From the NCBI RefSeq assembly GCF_000403785.1, contig NZ_APHJ01000025.1, forward strand, positions 91,337 to 155,336: a stretch of DNA of 64,000 nt, in the 5' to 3' direction. Position numbers and translations under genes: made by a program. This document shows, in pieces, positions 29,020 to 38,347 of the stretch. The DNA comes from Gillisia sp. CAL575. GTDB lineage: Bacteria > Bacteroidota > Bacteroidia > Flavobacteriales > Flavobacteriaceae. The notes beneath the pieces were generated by a model. That model did no database searches and was not told the DNA's origin. It saw only the letters and a program-made list of their open reading frames with translations. How positions within the stretch are numbered: position 1 is the stretch's first letter; every line of letters begins with the position of its first letter.

Positions 29020-30636
29020 ATGCCTGCAGACTGTCTTTCCTATCGTGAAACTAATTATTACTCTAATCTCATTTCAGATTATTTGGACCAAAAAGAGGAG
29101 CTAAAGCCCTTCTATCATAGATTTCCTGTTATTGAGAATTTTGAAGCTCAGATTAATGATAAGCAAAAGTTTTTCTCTGCTGAAAAACGTGAGGTATTAG
29201 TGAAAGTCTTGGAGCAGCAATATTCTGAAATTGAAAAAGGAGAAGAAGTTTCAGCTAACATAAAAGCCTTATTAAACGAAAATACTTTTACAGTTACTAC
29301 GGGGCACCAATTAAATCTCTTTACTGGACCTCTGTATTTTTTATATAAAATTGTTTCTACTATAAATTTAGCTTCAACATTAAAAAAGCAATACCCGAAC
29401 AATCATTTTGTTCCAATCTATTGGATGGCTACAGAAGATCATGATTTCGAGGAGATCAATTATTTTAATCTGAATGGTAAAAAATTCAAATGGAATAGTC
29501 AACAAAAGGAAGCGGGAGAAAATGCAGTTGGTGAGTTACATACAGAAGGATTAGAGGAGGTTTTTAATCTTTTTTCAGCAGAAATAGGAGGAGGGAAAAA
29601 TGCCGAAGATCTTAAAGATTTATTTAAGTCGGCTTATTTAGAGCATTCTAATTTAACTGATGCTACTCGGTATCTGGCACATCAACTTTTTAAAGAATAT
29701 GGACTTGTAATCCTTGATGCTCATAATAGAGAATTAAAAAAAGAATTTATTCCTTATGTGGAAAAGGAGTTATTTGAAAATGTGTCTCATACTACAACTA
29801 TTTCTACAGCAGAAAAGTTGGAGCAGTTGGATTATGGTATTCAAGTAAACCCGAGGGAGATTAACTTGTTTTATTTAAATAAAGGCTTGCGTGAGCGAAT
29901 TATAGAGAAAGAAGGTAAGTTCTATGTGAACGAAACCGAGATCTCTTGGAGTAACGATAAAATGCAAACGGAAATTCAAAACTTCCCAGAACGTTTCAGT
30001 CCTAATGTGGTGCTTCGGCCCTTATACCAAGAAGTGATCCTGCCCAATCTTTGTTATATAGGTGGAGGGGGAGAGTTGGCATATTGGTTTGAATTAAAGG
30101 AAATGTTTAAGGAATTAAATGTTCCTTTTCCAATATTATTACTTCGGAATTCAGCCTTGATAGAAACAAGTAAGCAAAATGAAAAACGCAGAAAATTAGA
30201 TATTTCTCAATCAGAATTATTTCTGAAGCAGCACGAGCTAATTAATAGAAAAGTGAGAAAGATTTCTAATATAGATATCGATTTTTCTTCACAGAAGGTG
30301 CATTTGGTGAAGCAATTTCAGCAGATGTATGAATTAGCAGAAAAGACGGATCCAACATTTTTGGGCGCAGTAAAAGCACAGGAAGTAAAACAATTGAAAG
30401 GCTTAGAGCATCTGGAAAACAGATTGCTTCTGGCTCAAAAAAGAAAATTGAAAGATGAGGTTGCAAGAATTGCAGCACTTCAAAATGAGCTTTTTCCTAA
30501 TAAGAGCTTACAAGAGCGACAAACCAATTTTTCTGAAATGTATCTGGAATATGGACAAGCTTTAATTCCTACATTAATTGAGAATTTAGAGCCCTTAAAA
30601 TTAAACTTTAAAATATTGACTTTTGGAGAAAAATAA
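29020..30636 (+). CDS. bshC: Bacillithiol biosynthesis cysteine-adding enzyme BshC
   Basis: Final enzyme of bacillithiol synthesis, adding cysteine to glucosaminyl-malate, 538 residues as expected. The Rossmann-like core is seen in TTGHQLNLFTGPLYFLYK, PIYWMATEDHDFEEI, ILDAHNREL and RPLYQEVILPNLCYIGGGGE. A C-terminal coiled-coil runs from about residue 385 to 500. Its end overlaps the beginning of the next reading frame, and the ATG of the decarboxylase follows 1 base after the stop codon. bshA and bshB are not in this window. Confidence 0.95.
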   Translation: MPADCLSYRETNYYSNLISDYLDQKEELKPFYHRFPVIENFEAQINDKQKFFSAEKREVLVKVLEQQYSEIEKGEEVSANIKALLNENTFTVTTGHQLNLFTGPLYFLYKIVSTINLASTLKKQYPNNHFVPIYWMATEDHDFEEINYFNLNGKKFKWNSQQKEAGENAVGELHTEGLEEVFNLFSAEIGGGKNAEDLKDLFKSAYLEHSNLTDATRYLAHQLFKEYGLVILDAHNRELKKEFIPYVEKELFENVSHTTTISTAEKLEQLDYGIQVNPREINLFYLNKGLRERIIEKEGKFYVNETEISWSNDKMQTEIQNFPERFSPNVVLRPLYQEVILPNLCYIGGGGELAYWFELKEMFKELNVPFPILLLRNSALIETSKQNEKRRKLDISQSELFLKQHELINRKVRKISNIDIDFSSQKVHLVKQFQQMYELAEKTDPTFLGAVKAQEVKQLKGLEHLENRLLLAQKRKLKDEVARIAALQNELFPNKSLQERQTNFSEMYLEYGQALIPTLIENLEPLKLNFKILTFGEK

Positions 30637-30637
30637 A

Positions 30638-32014
30638 ATGCACAGCATAGATATGGATTTGGTGGAAATGACGCTAGACGTTATGAAATACACCATAGAC
30701 CGTATATCCAATGTAACTCCAGAACTGGGTGCTCCCAAAAAAGAAGAGGAGTTGTTTGCGATGGTTGGAGAAACTATTACTCCCAATGGAATTGGAGGAG
30801 AAACTGCTTTTAAACTTTTTAAAGATGTATTAGTAAAGGCTACAGTGCCTATAGATCACCCAAGACACTTGGCTTTTGTGCCTGCAGCACCTACCAGAGC
30901 AGCAATTATGTTCGATCTAGTGACATCAGCTTCCAGTATCCATGGAGCTTATTGGATGGAAGGGGCAGGTGGGATCTTTTGTGAAAATCAGGCAATGAAG
31001 TGGTTGGTTTCCTTAACCGGCTTGCCTAAAGATGCATTTGGAGTTTTTACCAGTGGAGGAACAGCTGCAAATTTATCGGCACTAGTTGCCGCAAGAGAAG
31101 ATTGGAGAAGTAGAGATGAAAAACATAAAGCAGTAAAAGGACTTTTATTGACTTCCGATGGCGCGCATAGTTCTATTCAGGCAATGGCTAAGGTGATGGA
31201 TGCCGACCTAAAAATGGTTCTGTGCGATGGAGAGAATCTTAGCGGTGCAGAATTAAACACGGCTATAGCTAATTTAAGCAAAGATGATCGGGAAAGACTT
31301 TTTGCAGTGGTAGCTACTGGTGGTACTACCAATGCGGGAATTATTGATGAATTAGACACTATCGCTGAGGTTTGCGAAAAAGAACAGCTATGGTTTCATG
31401 TAGATTGCGCTTACGGTGGAGGTGCTTTAGCTGCTCCTTCTGTAAGACATTTGTTTAACGGAATTGAAAAAGCAGACAGTATTACTATAGATCCTCATAA
31501 ATGGCTTTTTTCACCTTACGATTGTGGGGCGGTGATTTATAAGGATATGGAATTAGCTAAGAATGCACATTCACAAAAAGGCTCTTATTTGGAGATTTTC
31601 AAGGATGAAGGTGCGCACGGCTTTAATCCAGCAGATTATCAAATTCAGCTAACCAGAAGGTTACGTGGAATGCCATTATGGTTTTCCTTAGCGATGCATG
31701 GAACTGAGAAATACAGAGATTCTATAGAGCGGGGAATCGAGCTGGCTAAAATTGCGGCTAATAAGATAGAGGATAGAGATTTTCTAGAATTGGTAAGGCC
31801 TTCAAGCCTTTCAATAGTTCTTTATAGAAGAAAAGGCTGGACTCCAGACCAATATAGAGATTGGACGTATAAGAACCATAGAGAAGGAATTGCTTTAGTA
31901 ACTCCAACTAAATGGAAAACAAATGGGGAGCAAGAAACTATTTCCAGATTTTGCTTTATAAATCCTGACACTACTGAAGCGGATATCGATTTGATATTGG
32001 ATACGATGAAGTGA
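30638..32014 (+). CDS. Pyridoxal-phosphate-dependent group II decarboxylase
   Basis: PLP enzyme of 458 residues from the ATG at 30638. An in-frame TTG at 30623 lies inside bshC and was not used. GVFTSGGTAANLSALVAAR binds the cofactor phosphate, HVDCAYGGGAL contains the Asp that contacts the pyridine nitrogen, and DPHKWLF carries the Schiff-base lysine. The family includes aromatic amino acid, glutamate, diaminobutyrate and sulfinoalanine decarboxylases. The substrate is not clear from sequence. It directly follows bshC and is likely co-transcribed, perhaps linking it to thiol or amino acid metabolism. Confidence 0.88.
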   Translation: MHSIDMDLVEMTLDVMKYTIDRISNVTPELGAPKKEEELFAMVGETITPNGIGGETAFKLFKDVLVKATVPIDHPRHLAFVPAAPTRAAIMFDLVTSASSIHGAYWMEGAGGIFCENQAMKWLVSLTGLPKDAFGVFTSGGTAANLSALVAAREDWRSRDEKHKAVKGLLLTSDGAHSSIQAMAKVMDADLKMVLCDGENLSGAELNTAIANLSKDDRERLFAVVATGGTTNAGIIDELDTIAEVCEKEQLWFHVDCAYGGGALAAPSVRHLFNGIEKADSITIDPHKWLFSPYDCGAVIYKDMELAKNAHSQKGSYLEIFKDEGAHGFNPADYQIQLTRRLRGMPLWFSLAMHGTEKYRDSIERGIELAKIAANKIEDRDFLELVRPSSLSIVLYRRKGWTPDQYRDWTYKNHREGIALVTPTKWKTNGEQETISRFCFINPDTTEADIDLILDTMK

Positions 32015-32373
32015 TTTTTGTGTCAGCCCTTCGTCAAGCTTTCGGGAAGTCGGTAATAATTTCTAACATTTGAAATTGTTCATTTTTTTGCGTGTCCAAA
32101 AAAACGAACCAAAAACCCGCCTGAACATTTCGGGCAGGAAGAACACTTTTTTGAAGGTGTTTCCATTTATGCTACCGCATATTTGCAACCATACTTCCCA
32201 GGCTAAATTTTCTCCAAGGCTTTGAAAATTTTACGCTTAGGAAGCACTACACTTACAAAAAAGAAGTTTTTAAAACGATAAATTTATTGAGAACCCTCGT
32301 ATGTCAATTGACTCCGCTAGATAATTTTTTTATCATTGGTCTCATGGTGATATTTCGAAAATGACAAGAAACA
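32015..32373. other. Gene-free spacer with a repeat-like segment
   Basis: There is no credible ORF. The stretch holds a block with GCGTGTCCAAAAAAACG, then a CCCGCCTGAA...TTCGGGCAGG stem-like segment (32116-32138), and further AT-rich sequence. It looks like a degraded dispersed repeat rather than coding sequence. Confidence 0.5.
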
Positions 32374-32407
32374 AAAAAATCCTGAAAGTTTTCTTTCAGG
32401 ATTTTTT
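32374..32407 (-). terminator. Terminator downstream of the M28 peptidase gene
   Basis: AAAAAATCCTGAAAG pairs with CTTTCAGGATTTTTT (15 bp) around a 4-nt loop. T runs lie on both strands, so it can stop transcription in either direction. Confidence 0.88.
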
Positions 32408-32425
32408 AATTGAATTCAGTAAAAT

Positions 32426-33448
32426 TTACTTAGAGGAAGTCTTTGCTCCTTTGTCTACTGTAGGACGTTCTTCTCTGTTCGCAATTTCCCATGCTGTTAG
32501 GAATACTAATCTAGCACGTTTTTCCAAAAGATCGTATCTAATTTTATCTGGAGTATCTGTCATTTTATGATAGTCGGCATGAACACCATTGAAATAAAAG
32601 ATAATTGGAATATCGTTTTTAGCGAAGTTGTAATGATCACTTCTGTAGTAAAAACGGTTTGGATCGTTCTCATCATTATAAGTATAATCCAAATCTAATT
32701 TTGTGTATTTAGCATTTACCGCTTCACTCAACTCATGAAGTTCTGTGCTTAACTTATCACTACCTATTAGATAAACGTAGTTATCATTCTTTTTATGAGC
32801 TTCATCTGTTCTTCCAATCATATCTATATTAAGATTAGCAACAGTTTGAGAAAGTGCAAAAACTGGATTATCTGTATAATACTTAGAACCAATAAGACCT
32901 TTTTCTTCACCAGTTACATTTAAAAACAATATAGAACGTTTTGGAGTGAATCCATCTTTTCTGGCTTTTGCAAAAGCTTCAGCGATTTCTAAAATAGCGA
33001 CGGTACCAGAACCATCATCATCTGCTCCATTAAAAATATTTCCTTCATCATCAATCCCAACATGATCGTAATGAGAAGAGATCACTAAAATTTCATTTGG
33101 CTTTTCACTTCCTGGAATGTAAGCTAATACGTTTTCAGAATCTTTTACATCTCCTCTAAACATAGAAGAAGGGACTTCTTGATAATAATCATCACCACCT
33201 AAAGGAGAAATTATTTGTAAGGATTTATATTCTTTTTTGAGGTATTCCGCTGCTTTCTTTTGACCTGGTTCTCCAGTTTCACGACCTTCATATTCGTCGC
33301 TGGCAAAAATGTAAAGATGTTCTTTTAATTCTTTAGAAGTTATACTCTCAGCATAATTCATTGGGTTTACATCTTCGATCATTTTAGGTTGTTGCGCTCC
33401 ACAACCGAGTAAAGTAAAGGCCATTGCGCCTAAAAAAACATTTTTCAT
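32426..33448 (-). CDS. M28 family metallopeptidase lipoprotein
   Basis: Envelope aminopeptidase-like protein of 340 residues from the ATG at 33448. Ten further in-frame upstream residues would spoil the signal sequence. The lipobox AFTLLGCGAQ predicts lipid attachment. The co-catalytic zinc ligands are seen in SSHYDHVG, NGADDDGSGTVA, GEEKGLIGS and NIDMIGR, with the last His in FNGVHADYH. A protease-associated insert is absent. It releases N-terminal amino acids from peptides in the periplasm or at the surface. Confidence 0.93.
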   Translation of the reverse strand: MKNVFLGAMAFTLLGCGAQQPKMIEDVNPMNYAESITSKELKEHLYIFASDEYEGRETGEPGQKKAAEYLKKEYKSLQIISPLGGDDYYQEVPSSMFRGDVKDSENVLAYIPGSEKPNEILVISSHYDHVGIDDEGNIFNGADDDGSGTVAILEIAEAFAKARKDGFTPKRSILFLNVTGEEKGLIGSKYYTDNPVFALSQTVANLNIDMIGRTDEAHKKNDNYVYLIGSDKLSTELHELSEAVNAKYTKLDLDYTYNDENDPNRFYYRSDHYNFAKNDIPIIFYFNGVHADYHKMTDTPDKIRYDLLEKRARLVFLTAWEIANREERPTVDKGAKTSSK

Positions 33449-33641
33449 AAAGGATTGTTGATTTAATATAAATCGCAAGATAAGGGAATTGAATATAAAT
33501 ATTAGTTTCCTATTTATAAATAAATACTAATACTTTAGGCGGAGTTATAATAAGATATTTTTGGTTATAGTACTGATATTTAGGAAGATTGAATGCTATA
33601 TTTCTTATAAAAGAAAAAATCTAGAAAAAATGGTTGAAATA

Positions 33642-33674
33642 TTTCACTATTTTAAAAAAAGCTCATTATATTTG
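33642..33674 (+). promoter_or_regulatory. Promoter of tRNA-Ser
   Basis: A perfect TATATTTG -7 box (33667-33674) has TTTC (33642-33645) 21 bp upstream as a weak -33. The tRNA starts 35 bp later. Confidence 0.6.
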
Positions 33675-33709
33675 CACCCGCAATCAAGGAATACTTGATG
33701 AGACACACT

Positions 33710-33794
33710 GGAGAATTGGCAGAGTGGTCGAATGCGGCAGTCTTGAAAACTGTTGAGGGTTACACCTCCGGGGGTTCGAATCCCTCATTCTCCG
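33710..33794 (+). tRNA. tRNA-Ser(UGA)
   Basis: 85 nt with acceptor arm GGAGAAT/ATTCTCC, anticodon loop CTTGAAA (anticodon TGA) closed by GCAGT/ACTGT, a long variable arm, and the T-arm GGGTTCGAATCCC. CCA is not encoded. The gene marks the border between the core region to the left and the accessory region to the right. Confidence 0.97.
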
Positions 33795-33799
33795 CTGAG

Positions 33800-33835
33800 A
33801 AGCTCGTAAACGTAATGTTTACGGGCTTTTTGTTT
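33800..33835 (+). terminator. Terminator after tRNA-Ser
   Basis: AAGCTCGTAAAC pairs with GTTTACGGGCTT (12 bp with one T-G pair), followed by a T run. Confidence 0.85.
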
Positions 33836-34278
33836 TTTAAAAAATGCCAAGATTTTCAGCTTGATAGCGTTTTTGTAAAACAAAAAAACAAAGCCCCCTC
33901 TCCCTTTTTTTTAGCGTGGCTTTGTTTCTATGCTTGCCCGGGATTAGCTCTGGGGTCAACACAGTTAATCCTATTTGACTTTGCTACATCTCCAGCAGCA
34001 TTGTTATCTACTAGACAAAAATATTTGATAATCTATATAAATAAAATACCACATTTTCACTTCTCTAAACTATCTTTTGCGGCGGTACATTTCATAAGCT
34101 CATTGCTTCCCACCAATTTGATAGATCTTCAAGGTTTTCCGAATGCTGTCGGGATAGGGAACCTGACCAGCCGGGGGAATTAAAACTGCAATGAGGAATT
34201 AAGAAAAACATAACGTAAATTGTATGAGTCAGGAATGTAAACCAGACAATTTGTTAACTCTTTTCAGAAATACAGCTT
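33836..34278. other. Non-coding stretch after tRNA-Ser
   Basis: About 440 bp without a believable gene. The open frame that crosses it also runs through the tRNA, so it is spurious. No integrase fragment and no second copy of the tRNA 3' end was seen here. Confidence 0.6.
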
Positions 34279-35982
34279 ATGAAATTTGTAGGTAGTCAGT
34301 TAGAATATTATTTGAGAGACAGAGACTTTAAAAGAAACTCTAAGATTCTGCTTAGATATCTAGTTCTTTTGGGAATTGTCATCATAATATTTTCTGTTCT
34401 TTTCCATATTATAATGGCTCAGGTTGAAGGCCATTATCATTCTTGGATCACTGGGTTTTATTGGACACTTACGGTGATGAGTACGCTTGGTTTTGGAGAT
34501 ATCACTTTCGAATCTGATATAGGTCGACTGTTCAGCATAATAGTGCTAGTGTCTGGAATTATTATGTTATTAATTGTTTTGCCTTTTGCATTTATAAGGC
34601 ATTTTTATGTTCCTCTTTTAGAATCTCAAGACAGAAACAGGGTTCCCCGTCAAGTTCCTGAGGGAACAAAAAATCATATTTTAATCTGTTCTTATGATGT
34701 TATAGCAAGAGATCTAACGGAGCGATTGAAACAAGAGAAGACCCTTTTTTATGTTATCGAAAACGACCTGACTAAAGCGCTGGAATATCATGACGAGCGG
34801 GTCCCAGTAATTTTTGGAGAACTGGATAGTCAGGAAACCTATGTTCGTGCCAATATTAAGGAGGCGAAAATGCTTGTTGTTAATAGGGATGACATTCTTA
34901 ACACTAAGATCATTCTCACCATACGCGTCATAGCTCCTGCTATACCTGTTGTTGCTATAGCAACTGATGATGAATCGGTTCATGTACAGGAACTGAGTGG
35001 CGCAAATCACGTACTACCTGTGAAAAGATGGCTTGGGGAGCAATTAGCGAATAGGGTAAACGCGCAAAATACAAGATCTATAGGACAGTATGAAGATCTA
35101 TTTATCGCAGAATTGCCCGTCCTTTATACTCGTCTGGTTTCTAAAACTATTAGGGAAGCTGGACTGAGACAGAAATTCGGGGTTAGCATTGTGGCAATTT
35201 GGGAGCGAGGTAGGCTGAAACCAGTGCATGGCAATGAAAAGCTAACCTATGAAAGTGTTTTGGTTATAATTGGAAATAAAGATCAACTCCAAAGTATTGA
35301 TGAACTCTTCTATGAGCATAATATCAACCCAAATCCCATTCTTGTAATTGGTGGAGGGAAGGTAGGTTTAGCTGCGGTTAAATTGCTACGTAAAAATGAT
35401 ATCCTAGTGAATCTAATTGATAAGGATCCAGAAATATGCGAAAAAGCAAGACATCTTTGTGATAAAGTGTTCGCTGGGAGAGCCTCAGACTACGAGCTAC
35501 TAAAAAAAGCTGGAGTATTGGAAGCTCCTTCGGTATTGTTATCTACCAATGATGATACTATGAATATTTATCTTGCATCATATTGCCGTCAATTGAACAA
35601 GGAATTAAGGATAGTGAGCCGGATTTCAGAAGCTCGAAATATTGATATTATCCATAGGGCAGGAGCGAATTTTGTGCTGAGTTATGCGACTTTAGGTTCT
35701 GAAGCAATTTCGGCTATTTCCAAAGGTCACGAACTTACTGTTCTTGGAGAAGGTATTACTTTATTTATTACCCCGACACCCTCTTCGTTAGAAGGTAAAT
35801 CTCTTGCAGAGTCTGGTATAGGTGCTAAAACAGGACTTTCAGTCATCGCCATTAAAGAGAATTCAAAAGTCCTTACATTATTAAACGCAGATACACTGCT
35901 TCCCTATGGAGCTGAAATAGTTATGCTTGGAAATACTGAAATGAGAAATAAATTTAATGAAATATATGTGGGACAAGTCTAA
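34279..35982 (+). CDS. Potassium channel protein with two TrkA-N (RCK) domains
   Basis: A 567-residue inner-membrane channel. Two membrane helices (about 26-48 and 84-108) flank the selectivity filter TVMSTLGFGD, a variant of TVGYGD. Two cytoplasmic RCK domains follow. The first begins KNHILICSYDVIARDL (about 131); the second has ILVIGGGKVGLAAVKLL (about 353), a canonical NAD-binding glycine motif. TrkA-C-like segments sit between the domains and at the end. It would gate K+ flux in response to a nucleotide or ion ligand. The first RCK lacks the full GxGxxG motif. Confidence 0.9.
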   Translation: MKFVGSQLEYYLRDRDFKRNSKILLRYLVLLGIVIIIFSVLFHIIMAQVEGHYHSWITGFYWTLTVMSTLGFGDITFESDIGRLFSIIVLVSGIIMLLIVLPFAFIRHFYVPLLESQDRNRVPRQVPEGTKNHILICSYDVIARDLTERLKQEKTLFYVIENDLTKALEYHDERVPVIFGELDSQETYVRANIKEAKMLVVNRDDILNTKIILTIRVIAPAIPVVAIATDDESVHVQELSGANHVLPVKRWLGEQLANRVNAQNTRSIGQYEDLFIAELPVLYTRLVSKTIREAGLRQKFGVSIVAIWERGRLKPVHGNEKLTYESVLVIIGNKDQLQSIDELFYEHNINPNPILVIGGGKVGLAAVKLLRKNDILVNLIDKDPEICEKARHLCDKVFAGRASDYELLKKAGVLEAPSVLLSTNDDTMNIYLASYCRQLNKELRIVSRISEARNIDIIHRAGANFVLSYATLGSEAISAISKGHELTVLGEGITLFITPTPSSLEGKSLAESGIGAKTGLSVIAIKENSKVLTLLNADTLLPYGAEIVMLGNTEMRNKFNEIYVGQV

Positions 35983-36119
35983 AGAGTGAATAATAACCAG
36001 TTGCGCATTTTTATCATTATCTGGGTTTGCATGATTACTCAGAATCCCCATAATTGGATCAACGATGTTAAACCGTCTTTCTCCAAAAAAAAATGATTTT
36101 GGCTAATGGATATCATTTT

Positions 36120-36353
36120 TCACTTTATTATAATTAGGAACTTTTTTGTCAAATTTGGTAAAAAGTAATCTACAGCAATATTCAGCATATTTGGAACTAA
36201 ACCTTTTGTAAATTCTTTTCTAACTTTTTCTATGGTGTGATCAGCCATATATTCAACTTTAATAGCTTCAGACGTGGCAAACATATCTTTGATTGCACCT
36301 TCAGAGGTTCTCAGTCCAGATGTCGCGGTATTTATAAGTCCACACCGCAGCAT
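36120..36353 (-). CDS. Short hypothetical protein or gene remnant
   Basis: A 77-residue open frame. It looks protein-like (GAIKDMFATSEAIKVEYMADHTIEKVRK) rather than random, with amphipathic helices and no membrane segment or signal peptide. AT-rich sequence flanks it on both sides and no family was recognised. It may be the relic of a longer gene. Confidence 0.35.
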   Translation of the reverse strand: MLRCGLINTATSGLRTSEGAIKDMFATSEAIKVEYMADHTIEKVRKEFTKGLVPNMLNIAVDYFLPNLTKKFLIIIK

Positions 36354-36452
36354 ATGTTTACAATTCGTTAATTAACAATAATTTAAAAAATAGAAATAGG
36401 TGGGTTTTTAATTTTACAATTAATATTGTGACGTTGAAAAAATATTATAAAC

Positions 36453-37115
36453 ATGGATAATATGCAGGAGAATACTGAAGATTCTATAAGAGAATTTATT
36501 TTAGATGATCATCCATGTGTGATGGCTCAAAGTTTAGTAGCAGATGATAACTTGACAATTAGAGATTATAAAAAAATCACCAATATCAATACTCCTTCTG
36601 CATTACTTGAAGATCTTCAAGCTTATTTGGAAAGTATAGATGAAGAGGATAAAAAGTTCCAGACATTTATAGCAACCTTTGAGGAGGATCATTATGAAGA
36701 TGAGTTAGATTTTGAAAATTCATTGTGGAAACTTTTAAGCGATTTAAATCAATTAGATCCCAAGCCTTGGGATAAAAATACAAGTGCAGATCCTTCTTCT
36801 TCAAAATTTAGTTTTAGTTTGATAGGAGATTCATTCTACATTGTTGGTATGCACCCAAACTCTTCAAGAAAGGCTAGAAGTGCGCCCTTCCCTATGATTG
36901 TTTTTAATTTACATAGTCAATTTGAATTACTTAGAGAAGTAGGAAGATATACCCGAGTTCGAGATATTATTCGAAGACGAGATAAAGATTTTCAAGGATC
37001 TATTAATCCTATGCTTGAAGACTTCGGGACTAGCAGTGAGGCTCGGCAATATAGTGGTAGAGAAGTAGAGAAAGATTGGAAATGTCCATATGGTTTCGAT
37101 AAAAAATATGTTTAA
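36453..37115 (+). CDS. YqcI/YcgG family protein (GntA-like, heme-dependent N-hydroxylase family)
   Basis: A 220-residue soluble protein. It has the family marks HPCVMAQSL near the N-terminus, FYIVGMHPNSSRKARSAPFP in the centre and FNLHSQFELLRE after it. The C-terminal KDWKCPYGF also fits. The family includes GntA, a heme enzyme that N-hydroxylates a guanidino amino acid in guanitoxin synthesis. No other guanitoxin genes are near, so this is probably a general member acting on an unknown amine or guanidine. It is monocistronic, flanked by AT-rich spacers. Confidence 0.85.
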   Translation: MDNMQENTEDSIREFILDDHPCVMAQSLVADDNLTIRDYKKITNINTPSALLEDLQAYLESIDEEDKKFQTFIATFEEDHYEDELDFENSLWKLLSDLNQLDPKPWDKNTSADPSSSKFSFSLIGDSFYIVGMHPNSSRKARSAPFPMIVFNLHSQFELLREVGRYTRVRDIIRRRDKDFQGSINPMLEDFGTSSEARQYSGREVEKDWKCPYGFDKKYV

Positions 37116-37344
37116 TTCGGAATCATAAAAAGATTGTAGCAGTTAGTGAAAATTTAATTTTAGAGAATTCGAGTATTGCGAAAGGCATAATCAATCTGAT
37201 TTACGATTTAAATTATTCCTCATATTGCAATATTATAACAGGTAATTATTTGGGAAATTATCAGTTAATAAATTTTACTCCATTGTTTGTTCTTATAATA
37301 TTGTTTTGATATTTAGATATATACACTAACATCCGTTTTAAAGT

Positions 37345-37704
37345 ATGAATATTACTTTATTTATTAATGGAGTGATAATTACATTGATTACTATTTACGA
37401 TATGATTGCAACGATATTTTCACCAAGAGGGGCAAGCTTTATGGCAGATAAGATTTCCAGAAGAATTTGGAGGTTTAGTTTTAAAATTGCTAAGAAGGAT
37501 GGTAGAAATAAATTGCTAAATACTGTTGGACTATCGCTTTTGCTTATTATCGTTTTATCATTTATAATTATATTCTAGATAGGAAATACGCTCATCAATT
37601 TTTCTGATCCAGAGGTATTATAGTCTTCGAGTACTAATACATATGTCATAGGATTTGTTGAGAAAATAAAGACACAGTTAAACTTAACTTTTAAAATTGG
37701 TTAA
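37345..37704 (+). pseudogene. Decayed two-transmembrane potassium channel gene
   Basis: The first 77 codons encode MNITLFINGVIITLITIYD, the motif IFSPRGASFMADKISR and a second membrane helix, the N-terminus of a flavobacterial two-helix K+ channel. After TAG at 37576 the same frame continues with IGNTLINFSDPEVL, a second TAG at 37621, and SSSTNTYVIGFVEKIKTQ, the pore-proximal region of the same family (GFVEKI before the pore loop). The selectivity filter and the whole C-terminus are missing. Two in-frame stops plus a deletion mark a pseudogene; the first 77 codons could still be translated. Confidence 0.75.
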
Positions 37705-37754
37705 AATTATCTAATAATGCTTGGTTAAAACGGAGTAGCACTAAAAAATAAAAC

Positions 37755-38321
37755 ATGGATAAAGTTGAGCCTTTTGATTGGCAAAGAATATTTATAGGCA
37801 AAGAAAACGATGCCTTGTTTTTATTGGAAATAGGCTTTAGAGTAGCCTTTATTTACTTATTCGCAGTGCTTATTATGCGTTTTATGGGTAAGCGGGGGAA
37901 TAGAAGCCTCTCCATGTTTGAAAATGTTTTAATTATCGCCTTAGGTTCGGCCATTGGGGATTCTATGTTTTATCCAAAAGTCCCTCTGGTATATGCTTGT
38001 ATAGTGATAATAATTATTGTTGGTATATCCAGGTATATCCAATATTTGCAAATTAGAGTTAAAAAAGTGAATACTTTTTTAGATGGTACCCCTGTTGTTC
38101 TCATTAAGAATGGAGAAATTCATGTATCAGGACTCAAGGAATCTAGAATACGAGAAGAGGAGCTCTACGGAATGTTAAGAGTTGGTGGAATTCGTAATAT
38201 GGGTGAGGTTGAATTTGCAATATTAGAGCGAACAGGAGATCTTAGCATTTTTAAATATGTAGAAGATAAACCAGTGTCTAAAATGAATTTAATAAATGAA
38301 GTTATTCTGGATAATGAATAA
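37755..38321 (+). CDS. DUF421 domain membrane protein (YetF-like)
   Basis: A 188-residue protein with three hydrophobic segments in the first half, the conserved LIMRFMGKRGNRSLSMFE loop, the IIALGSAIGDSMFYP segment, and a soluble C-terminal DUF421 domain with GTPVVLIKNGEIH and EELYGMLRVGGIRNMGEVEFA. Relatives in Bacillus are envelope proteins linked to stress or spore physiology, with no known activity. A DUF3253 gene follows 26 bp later, so the two may share a transcript. Confidence 0.9.
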   Translation: MDKVEPFDWQRIFIGKENDALFLLEIGFRVAFIYLFAVLIMRFMGKRGNRSLSMFENVLIIALGSAIGDSMFYPKVPLVYACIVIIIIVGISRYIQYLQIRVKKVNTFLDGTPVVLIKNGEIHVSGLKESRIREEELYGMLRVGGIRNMGEVEFAILERTGDLSIFKYVEDKPVSKMNLINEVILDNE

Positions 38322-38347
38322 TTAGATATTAAATAATTCATGAAACC

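Noticed and set aside
30623..30637. TTG start for the PLP decarboxylase
   Set aside because: It lies inside bshC and adds five non-conserved residues; the ATG at 30638 is better.
33695..34183. A 162-codon open frame starting before tRNA-Ser
   Set aside because: It runs through the whole tRNA and its terminator, and its composition is not protein-like.
33710..34278. tRNA-Ser as an attachment site of a genomic island
   Set aside because: No second copy of the tRNA 3' end was found in the window, and no integrase gene follows it.
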